A DNA stretch of 64,000 bases from Serpula lacrymans var. lacrymans S7.9. Lineage: Eukaryota; Basidiomycota; Agaricomycetes; Boletales; Serpulaceae. This document shows, piece by piece, positions 10,491-18,252 of the stretch. The notes under the pieces are model-generated. The model was not told the origin of the DNA. It did no database searches and saw only the letters and a program-made list of their open reading frames with translations. Where the stretch lies: assembly GCF_000218685.1 (NCBI RefSeq), contig NW_006763290.1, positions 4,366,908 through 4,430,907 of the forward strand, read 5' to 3'. Positions within the stretch are counted from its first letter, which is position 1. Each line of letters starts with the position of its first letter. Made by a program: the position numbers and the translations under genes.

Positions 10491-11017
10491 TGTTACAATT
10501 GACATACCAGCACCCACTTACATTTCTCTTTTCATACTTTTACTTTTACTTTTCCAAGTCACGTGACTGGTCATGTGACCATTTACTTTACTTTTCATTT
10601 TCGGACCTTTCCTTTAAATTTCATTCTCCGCTTTAACCTTGTACTGTAGTTCTCACACTGTGCCATGTGGCACTTCCCCTTTTAGTTCAAACTCCACTTT
10701 TCTCGCACAGCGCTGCCTTTATTCTTATTTTAGCTACAAGTATCTCACGCAGTGGTGCTGGTCACACGGGCTAGGCCCCATGACATCAGCAGCCACTGCC
10801 TCTAGCAACTGTACAGTATATATGTACAAACAAACCTGTATTAGGATATAAACCCCAATAGATCTTGGGGAAGGACTTAGCAAGCCCTCCTGTTGTCTAC
10901 CAACAACTAACTTGTTCCTACCAAATGGGTAACTACTCCCACCTCTTCCTCTACTTCTGAGTGTTGTTTTCATTGTGCTCCAGTGCCCCAAAACTGTGTC
11001 TTGTTGGTGTTGTCACA
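10491..11017 (+). mobile_element. Solo LTR, family 1 (composite A+B type), TSD CCCCC
   Basis: Starts TGTTACAATTG with the A-type 5' module (CACGTGAC/GTCATGTG dyad at about 10559-10580) and continues into a complete B-type U3 (CTCCGCTTTAACC onward). The end variant ...TTGGTGTTGTCACA is shared with the LTR at 14632-15017. Perfect CCCCC duplication at 10486-10490 and 11018-11022, inserted in frame-preserving fashion in the Tc1 transposase. Confidence 0.9.
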
Positions 11018-11590
11018 CCCCCTTCTCTCTACTAGGCAATGCAAAGCTCATTTGGATTTTTCCTATGCCCACAAGGATTGGACTTTGGAGGACTGGAAAA
11101 GAGTAATATGGTCTGATGAGACTAAAATCAATTGCCTAGGGTCAGATGGACGCAAATGGGCATGGAAAAGGGCAGGTGAGGGGCTTAGTGATAGGCTGGT
11201 AGATGGAACCCTCAAATTTGGAGGAGGTTCCTTAATGATGTGGGGCTGTATGACTTGGAAAGGAGTTGGATTTGCTACCAAGGTTGATGGTAGGATAGAT
11301 GGGAACATTTACCTACAGATTTTGAAGGATGAGTTCTAGCTAACCCTGGAGCATTATGGTCTCAATCCTTCTGACATCATTTTTTGGCAAGACAATACAC
11401 AGTCTCCTGACCTAAACCCTATTAAACATCTCTGGGTTATCTCAAAAGGAGGCTTTCAGGATATGAAACCCCCCCCCAATGGGATTCATGAATTGTGGGA
11501 AAGGACTTAAGTGGAGTGGGAGAAAATACCAGTTAAGGAGTGTCAGAAATTGATTGAAAGCATGCCTAGAAGGATTCAGGCAGTGCTTGG

Positions 11591-11984
11591 TGTAACGACC
11601 AAGATATACTCTGGCGCACACAGGAACACAGTATAGAGAAAGATGATGAGGGAGTGGTTACCCCTTAATATGCAGTGAGTTAGTTGGTATACAACAGGAG
11701 GACTCGCTAAGGAGTCTCCTGGATCTATTGGGGTTTATATACTACTACAGGTTGTTTGTACATGTGTATTATACAGTTGATAGATATAGTGGTTGATGAT
11801 GTCGTGGGGCCTAGCCTGTATGACCAGCTCCACTGTGTGAGAGAGTTATGTCCAAAATAAGAAGAAAGGCAACGCGGTGCGGGAAGGGGAAGTGCCGTGC
11901 GGTACCCTGTGTGAAAGCTATAGTACAAGGTTAAAGCGGAGAATAAAAGTAAAGGGAAAGTCCGAAAATTGTGTTATCGTAACA
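11591..11984 (-). mobile_element. Solo LTR, family 1 (B type), TSD CTTGG
   Basis: Plus orientation TGTAACGACC ... TCGTAACA, 394 bp, with duplications CTTGG at 11586-11590 and 11985-11989. It sits a few codons before the Tc1 transposase stop. Joining across the duplication gives the expected C-terminus QAVLGAKGGYTKY. Confidence 0.93.
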
Positions 11985-12029
11985 CTTGGGGCAAAAGGAG
12001 GCTATACCAAGTACTGATAATATCCAAAT

Positions 12030-12260
12030 ACCCTTTTCAATTCAAAAGTGAAAAAACCCTTTCCATGGTGTTGCTGTTTTAAATTAACCATATCTCTATA
12101 GTATGTGAACCAGATCACATGACCTATGGGGCAATTTTATAGCCAAGAGTATGTACTACTTATAAGTCCACCAAAGCTAAGTGTAATACTCAAGCTGTTT
12201 GATGGTATGCTTCATGCATAACACCCAGAGTAAACATGGAAAGGGTTTTTGGAGTCACTG
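12030..12260 (+). repeat. Tc1/mariner right end with inner and outer repeats
   Basis: Outer end 12236-12260 reads CATGGAAAGGGTTTTTGGAGTCACTG and is followed by TA. Its inverted partner AAACCCTTTCCATG lies inside at 12055-12067, giving a nested inverted repeat as in Tc1 elements with internal binding-site copies. A CAGATCACATGACC segment around 12111-12124 is unrelated to the LTRs. Confidence 0.6.
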
Positions 12261-12392
12261 TACTTCTACAGCAAACAAAACCATTGTAAATGGACAAAAA
12301 ATGGTTCAACATTGATCTCATAACACCAATAAGCTATACAGTGAATATATAAGTAAGGCCAGCATAGGGCAAAGCAGCAAAACTCACCCATC

Positions 12393-14087
12393 ATGGCCTC
12401 TCAACCTGTAAATCTTTATCTCAATGACCCATGAAATGTGCCGCAGATGCTAGGGGGGTATCAAGTGCCTCAGGCTCATTGTTATCCCGGCTATCCTGCA
12501 ATGGCAATCAGATATCCAGATCATCACTTTGCCATGCAGTATGGCCATCCAGGTGTACAGCCGGTAGTTCACCCAAGCATGCAAAGCATACACATGCAGC
12601 ATCTATACGGGCATCCACAGATGCCCACATTGCCCATGGGGCCTCCACCAACATATGCAGTGGTTGCTGAACCAGCATCACAGAGACATCAGCCTTGTAG
12701 TCCATCACCAGCAGATAAACCACACCCAGCAACGGCACCATCCAAGGCTTGCCTAAATGCTGAGCCTCAACCTGGAGGTAAACTAGTCAGTTATCCTTTG
12801 ATAGGCTCATTTGCTGACCTACCTATGTAATCAAGTGTTTGTATTCATGACCAACATTGTGAGTGGCAATGCAAAAAGGGGAAATGAGGCTGTTACAGAC
12901 ATGCTGTGGGTTGACTTCCAGCAGCGCATGTTTGAAATGATGGATGGGCCCCATGGTGATGCACAGCTTGTGTACAGGATATCAGGTGATACCGGTAAGC
13001 AGTCCCACATAAATAATCATTGGGACTTCAAGTTGGCAATGGACCAACTGTTGAGCAAGGTACAAAGTGCTCGCACTCGAGCAGTTACCCTGGAAATAAA
13101 AAAACCATGTCACAATGTCTGTTTGTGAAATTACATAGGGCACTCATCAAGTTCTTCTATAGACTCCACTGGTGACTGCTACTGCTGCCGCAAAAAAGAA
13201 ACGGGCTCACAAAGATGATGTACCACCCGTTCCAGATCCTGAGTCAAATAGGCAGCTCAAGGCTTTCAAGCAGCTTGAGCAAGCTATTAGGTGCAAGTCC
13301 CACCATGGACACTGTGTCATTGACCAAACACACGGCCGTGACAACCACCAATGTTTAAATCATCAAGAGATAACCTTGTGGACTAAGATAATTGTTAGTA
13401 CTTTTTTTTGTCCAAAAAATAGGTTACTTATTGTTCATGTATAGTCTCTTGGGCAAGCCACAATATTCTCTCTGCCCCATTGCCTCAATTTTGAAAGTGG
13501 GCACCCCCAACATCCATATCACTATCAAAAATATCACTCCAAGCTCTGAAACAGGATCAAGCAGCCATTCAACAAGCTACCATACAACAGCAAGTCCAGC
13601 ACAAATCAAATCACTGAGCCCTCCTCCGAGTACTCAGCCAGAACATCAGCAGTCAGCATGCTTGCCTTGGGAACAAGAGGTGTTGCCATATCTGGCAATA
13701 GACAGTTTGATTAGGCTTCTAGAAAACAAGATGCCAGAGCAAAGATTCAATGGCATCCTGGACGAGCTCTCGCTTGCCAGGTTCCTTACCATTAACCAGC
13801 TTCTCATTTTACCGGTTGAAGCTCTGAGAACAGTGGGGGACATGGGTATAGAAAAGGCCAGTATTTTGAGGTCCTATGCAAAGTGATGCATTATGCCAGT
13901 TTTCAGATTGAAAGGTGAGGGGAATGAAATGGCCATCAATCTTGACGAGGTTGAAAGCGAGGCCAGAGATGATATTGAGATCAAATATGAGGACAGTGCT
14001 GAGGTAATTGAGATAGAAGACGAGGTTTCCGGTTGGGGAGAATATGAGGATGAGTACGGGAGCACTTCAGATGTGAGTGACTTGTGA
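12393..14087 (+). CDS. Unassigned multi-exon protein, Pro/His-rich N-terminus, acidic C-terminus
   Basis: A gene model can be built from ATG 12393: exon 12393-12407, a short intron 12408-12446, an exon rich in His/Pro/Met (HYGHPGVQPVV-like, 12447-12826), a 37-nt intron (12827-12863) that preserves frame, then an exon with DMLWVDFQQRMFEMMDG and LVYRISGD, reminiscent of a small ubiquitin/PB1-like fold. The next exon (about 13166-13394) has a basic stretch and CKSHHGHCVIDQTHG with LWTKII, and a last exon has IDSLIRLLENKMPEQRF and AIEKASILRSYAK-like helices resembling a SAM-like domain. A TGA at 13884-13886 is followed in frame by an acidic tail ending 14087, so the stop may be a mutation. Similar Cys/His plus WA/WT motif proteins accompany transposons in Agaricomycetes. 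No function assigned. Introns under 40 nt are unusually short, so boundaries are tentative. Confidence 0.5.
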
Positions 14088-14327
14088 TAACAAGCAACCT
14101 GCAAAGGATAAGTGAGATACTACTACAGTAGAACTGACCTTTTAAATATTGCTAGCTAATTTTTTCCTTCTAGAATAGTAGATAGTCGGAAGTATGCCTG
14201 CTTTAATTATGCAATGTACTCGCTGTGTCTAAACCAGCCATAAACCTTCTCTAGTGTGATTGTTGAATAAATAGCCTGTTGGAATTGTCAAGGTCAAAGC
14301 CTGGGCCTTGTTAGACAACATTGTGCA

Positions 14328-14424
14328 ATTGAGTGTTGATATCCAAGGGCTGGTAGCTCAGTTGGTTAAAGCACCGCCATATATAGGCAAGAGGTCCTGG
14401 GTTCAATCCTCTGCTGGTCCAATT
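14328..14424 (+). repeat. tRNA-like (pseudo-tRNA or SINE head) with a 5' leader
   Basis: GGGCTGG (14349-14355) and CTGGTCC pair fully, with three G-U pairs. It has A box TAGCTCAGTTGG and B box GGTTCAATCC, but a weak anticodon stem and loop ATATATA (anticodon-position ATA), so a working tRNA is unlikely. The leader AATTGAGTGTTGATAT just before it recurs exactly at 25585-25602, followed there by a degraded tRNA-like stretch, so this seems to be a dispersed repeat with a tRNA-derived part. Confidence 0.5.
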
Positions 14425-14631
14425 TGCTTTTCTGTACTCTCTGAGTCCACTGTGGATTATTACACGGCCTGCCAGTTCAAAGCATATGGGTTGCACAAGG
14501 GGCCTTTGGTTTCCCTATGTGGTCACAGTTATTCTGCAGCCAGGCCTTGACTGCCAAAAACACTTCTTCTATGGGTTGAGGTCTGGTGAGTAGGATGGCA
14601 GATACAATAGATGCATTCCCCTGGTACATAG

Positions 14632-15017
14632 TGTTACAATTGGCATACCAGCACCTACTTACACTTCACTTTTTGTACTTTTACTTTTCATTTTCCAAGT
14701 CACATGACTGATCATGTGACCATTTACTTTACTTTACATTTTCGGACTTTTCATAGCCACATGCTAGACATCAGACTTTAAACTTTATTAACGACTGTAC
14801 AGTACTTCATGTATTTTAGTATATATACTGGAGCAATACATGGGGAGAGACTCAGCAAGTCCTCTTCTAGTGTATACAAGTCCTCTTCTAGTGTATACCT
14901 ACATTAGTATGACAAGTTCCCTCCTTTGATAGGTTGTACACTTCCCTTTCCTCCACTGAGTTGTTGTTGTGGTTGTGCTCCAGTGCCCCAAGACTGTGTC
15001 TTGTTGGTGTTGTCACA
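14632..15017 (+). mobile_element. LTR, family 1 (A type with variant 3' end)
   Basis: TGTTACAATTGG ... GTTGTCACA, 386 bp. It shares the A-type 5' module and dyad (14699-14720) and ends like the LTR at 10491-11017. The flanks CATAG and TATAA do not match, so the duplication is lost or the LTR is recombined. It contains a direct tandem duplication of AGTCCTCTTCTAGTGTATAC at about 14858-14899. Confidence 0.85.
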
Positions 15018-15029
15018 TATAACATGTCC

Positions 15030-16183
15030 GTAAGGAATGAATTTAAGCAAAATGTGCTTACCGCTCTTCCACAAGTTCCCAGATTCCAAGGATCTTATGG
15101 ATCATGCAGGTTTTTGTCACTCCAAGCATATCTCAACAGAGGAGCAGCTTGTTATCTTTCTCTGAATGTGTTGCACCGGTGGAACAAATAGGGATATGCA
15201 GGTGAGGTTTCAGCATAGTGCTGATACAATTTCAAAGTATGGATGTGTTTATCCTTCAATATCATTCACTGAGTATCAAACCTTGTTACTTATAGGATCT
15301 TTCACTGTATGCTCAATATGGTGGTTTCTCCTGCCTTTTACCGGAAATACATCAATCTCCCCCCTAATGAGGAGGTCCCTCCTGAAATCTGAGATGAGCC
15401 CAAGTTCTATCCCTTTTTTAAATCAGTGTCATGGTGCTATAGATGGTAGCCATATCTATATCTTTGTTCCTGATGATGCTCTTACTGGATGCTATCATAA
15501 TTGGAAGGGTCAACTCTCTCAAAATATCCTTGCTGCTTGCACCTTTGACATGCACTTTTCATATGTCCTGTCTGGCTGGGAGGGCAGTGCTGCTGATAGC
15601 CGTGTGTACAACAATGCTCAGAGCAATGGCTTTATGATTCCTCCAAGTCTATATTATCTTGCAGATGCAGGCTTTCCCTCATGTGATTCTCTTTTGGTCC
15701 CCTACTGTGGAGTACAATACTATTTGAAGGAATGGGGTAGAGCTTCACAAAGGTTTTTATTTCTTTCACTTTGATATCTCAGCTCATACTTGTTATCTTT
15801 CAGGCCCAAAGACTTCAAGGAGCTTTTCAATTTACGACATGCTCAAGCTCGTAATGTTATTGGGCACATCTTTGTGGTGGTCAAGAGACACTTTCAACTA
15901 ATGGTTGCAGCTCCAGAGTATGCTTTGGAGGTACAAGCCAAGCTTATTCCTGCACTTTGCGTTCTTCACAACTTCATACAACTTCATGATCCTGATGATA
16001 GTAACAATGAAGAAGGGACAGCATAGGTGGTGGACAGAATAATCAAGCTATGCGGCAGGATCAAAGGGATCATAGTCATGTTATCACACCTTAGGAAAAG
16101 GAGAGGGCAGTACTGAAACGTGATATAATTGCAAAGGCAATGTGGGAACAGTATATCACATATACTCAAACTGGAAACTAGTA
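15030..16183 (+). pseudogene. PIF/Harbinger-type transposase (DDE_Tnp_4), degenerate
   Basis: An N-terminal helix segment (STEEQLVIFL, RFQHSADTISKYG at about 15128-15240, in two frames) is followed by the nuclease: NQCHGAIDGSHI (first Asp, 15420-15460), SGWEGSAADSRVYNNA (second Asp, about 15575-15620) and YYLADAGFP. A 54-nt intron ends CTTTCAG before the next exon, which reads PKDFKELFNLRHAQARNVIGH. The third catalytic residue should be Glu in RNVIER; here it is Gly. After a stop at 16023 and further frame changes the usual tail RDIIAKAMWEQYITY is still readable up to a TAG near 16182. Transposase of a cut-and-paste element, inactive because of the Glu to Gly change and stops. Confidence 0.85.
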
Positions 16184-16205
16184 ATAGTAAAGCTATTTTA
16201 ACTAC

Positions 16206-17500
16206 ATGCTATCAATCTCAAGGTGGATGTGGTTGGATAAAAGGACATCATCAGAGATAGCAGAATATGTATCAGCAATAGCAGTATTCTTGGTGAATAG
16301 TGCAATTGCTTGTGTGCGCTCAGCAGTGGCTAATGCATCATCAACACAAACAGCCTTGATTGCAGCAATTCTCCTCTTGGTTGTGCTGGGGACATCACCA
16401 ATAAGCTGGGAAATACTAGGGCCAAGACAACTGAGCGATCACCTTGGTACGAAGGTGCTTTGATGCAGATGCAGGAGTGGGTGATCCAGAAGCTGCACAT
16501 TTGCATTTTGAGCTCTGAGACACTTCAATAGAATCCTAGAAGAGTGAATAGTTGTAAGGACCATTTTATTATTTTCTTATCTTCGCTATGTCTTGGTTCT
16601 CGAACGCTTTTCCCATTACACCTCTGGCTCTAGGGCTAGAGGTATCATTTGCCGTTTTACTTCTCATAGCCCTCACAGGCTTTCTTAACCATCGCTACCA
16701 TTTTATATCACAGATCAGAGACTGGGTATCGCTCCCAGCCAGCCAGCACACTGGGTAGGGACTGGTAGTAGGCATCTCGCCAACCAGCTCCAAGCCCCAG
16801 TAAAGCCTGGACACACTAATAAACGCCTTATTCAGGATCATACCTCATCATGAGGATACGGTTCCCGAACACGCGTAACAAATCTCTATTATTAGTACAA
16901 ATCTCTCGCTGCTGATTAATCAAGTTAAAAGTCGTACGATAGTTGTTCTCCCTTTTTCTTATTGGCTGATTAATTCCTCAGACCACTTTTTGTATATTCT
17001 CCTTTCGGTCTGAGGAACGAACAGTTCACTATATAAAGCCTTACCTATTCATGTATGGCTCCTTAGTTTTCTATTACTGAATTTACCCGCTTTACTCCTC
17101 AACGAAAACCTTTGAAGCTTACCTCTCAAAGTCCTCTACTTGCTATATTTACTAGCGTCTGTCGACCTCAAGCTCATCGAACCCCTTACTCCCTGCAAGT
17201 GCAGAAGGAGACAGGTTCCATTTTTGTTATAGTTTATTGTTGCCTCACAACAGTGAAGTAAAGTCAACATCAAGCCATGTCACATACCTGAGACTTTTTT
17301 TCCCCATCCAAGTCTAAATCACTCTCTGGATGACCACCCACTGTGCCCACATCATGGCCTGGTGCTTTACCAACTAAGCTACCAAGGTGTACTTGGAAAG
17401 CATACTGATTGGTTGCATGCCCAGAAGGTCCAGAATCACTGTACACGGGTGCGGATCCCATTGTGTTGTGATATCTCCCAGACACTTCTGGTTCTTCCCG
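16206..17500 (-). pseudogene. Harbinger partner protein gene (Myb/SANT-like accessory), LTR in its intron
   Basis: Converges on the transposase, as in two-gene PIF/Harbinger elements. Minus-strand exon 17485-17284 reads GSAPVYSDSGPSG and ESDLDLDGEKKSQ. A GT-AG intron starting GTATGTGAC holds a 697 bp solo LTR. The next exon begins DSIEVSQSSKCKC, passes a one-base frameshift near 16430, and continues ISQLIGDVPSTTKRRIAAIKA and AISDDVLLSNHIHLEI to a stop near 16206. PIF/Harbinger elements need a Myb/SANT-type partner for nuclear import and DNA binding. The DNA-binding half is not clearly visible here, so the role is inferred from position. Confidence 0.55.
16553..17249 (+). mobile_element. Solo LTR, family 2, TSD ATAGT/ACAGT
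   Basis: TGTAAGGACCATT ... GCCTCACA, 697 bp. The flanking 5 bp ATAGT (16548-16552) and ACAGT (17250-17254) differ at one base. Two further copies occur at 26985-27680 and 33962-34659. It contains the hairpin arms CCTCAGACC (16976-16984) and GGTCTGAGG (17007-17015) just upstream of TATATAA (17031), so probably a U3 regulatory element. Inserted in an intron of the Harbinger partner gene. Confidence 0.9.
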
Positions 17501-18000
17501 AAAATATACACTCCACTGAAGTCCGCCTGCACGCTAACTCATTGGATAGGTTTATTGTTATGAAATCAGCTGTAGTAAGTTACCCTTTTGCAAAGGTTTA
17601 CCCGGTTTAGCGCAGCTCCTCCTTGACTTCTTGGTTGTGCTGGTTCTCTGCCTCGCTGATAGTACTGTACCGGCTTGTCTTTGGCAGAATGTTCCAGTAT
17701 GTTCGCATTGAAGCTATTTATTTCATAGAATTAAAGAGGGGACCAATATCTTTCTGTTCATATTTTTTTGTCTTATTAGATAATGAATTGAGAGCGCCAT
17801 AGTCAAAGACAAAATATATTTGAAACACTCCCCCCAACTAATAGTGAATGTCATGGATAGATAGTTTGAGTTCAAACATTTGCACTGCTGCTGCAATTAC
17901 GGCGGGTATCTACTCTATACACGATGTCGACTAAGATATATGGTGCTCGCTAGCAAAATGTCCAGCTTGAAAAGAACAATCGGCATGGTCTAGTCATCCT
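17501..18000. other. No gene recognised
   Basis: Region between the Harbinger remnant and the 3' end of the chromatin remodeler. Only short frames. TAATGAATTGAGAGC and an AATAAT-type AT-rich stretch near 17780-17850 could serve as 3' processing signals for the minus-strand gene, but nothing specific is seen. Confidence 0.4.
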
Positions 18001-18252
18001 TTAGTTACTGACCAGGACTATGCTCGAGTTTCCATTCTGCTTCTGTCCTAGTCTATCAAGAGCTTTTTTCTGCTGCTGCTTGCGAATGTTGTATAGAACG
18101 TTTACTGTGTGTTCCATATTTGGGTCCTGCTCAAGACGTTGTATCTCCCGTTTTATACTAATCTCCTGTCAGTGTAACTCTCCAGGGCATGCCATGGGCA
18201 CAAAGACGCACGACGTTGGTCCTCTTAAAACCACTGGACAGTCTTTAATCAG
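18001..18252 (-). other. Out-of-frame C-terminal exons of the remodeler (apparent frameshift)
   Basis: Upstream frame ends CPLCFQTPH then TGA at 18249-18251. One base out of frame, the sequence reads [15 protein letters not shown], then a plausible 46-nt GT-AG intron, then [18 protein letters not shown] and [14 protein letters not shown] to TAA 18001-18003. Adding one base would give a second CX2CX4HX4C knuckle. It is either a sequencing error, a real C-terminal truncation, or an intron I have mis-set. Confidence 0.5.

Larger units (their letters stand above)
10154..12017 (+). pseudogene. Tc1/mariner DDE transposase, disrupted
   Basis: The N-terminal helix-turn-helix reads SLLDAGYSGEAIAKQTGVSP (about 10178-10240), then a premature TAG, then LSPTNIQHAQRLI and NTIWSYLKKFG. 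After LTR removal the frame rejoins as KHPL-LSTRQ and runs into FSYAHKDWTLEDWKRVIWSDETKI (first catalytic Asp). Later blocks are LNPSDIIFWQDN (second Asp region, with a deletion right after it) and SPDLNPIKHLW, where the third acidic residue is Lys instead of Glu or Asp. The reading ends AKGGYTKY followed by TGA at 12015-12017, across the second LTR. A stop (TAG at 11338-11340), the deletion and the lost third catalytic residue make it inactive. Confidence 0.88.
10154..12260 (+). mobile_element. Tc1/mariner-type element, broken, with two solo LTRs inside
   Basis: The element runs from a helix-turn-helix reading (10154) through the transposase catalytic core to a right terminal inverted repeat ending at TA (12261-12262). 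The left terminal repeat is missing, presumably removed where the family-1 LTR abuts. Two LTRs (10491-11017 and 11591-11984) with perfect target duplications interrupt it. The right end CAGTGACTCCAAAAACCC (read from outside in on the minus strand) followed by TA is typical of Tc1 termini. Confidence 0.85.

Noticed and set aside
17336..17395. Minus-strand TAGCTTAGTTGGTAAAGC looks like a tRNA A box
   Set aside because: No usable B box follows, and the stretch is part of an exon of the Harbinger partner gene, open and in frame with neighbouring exons; probably chance.
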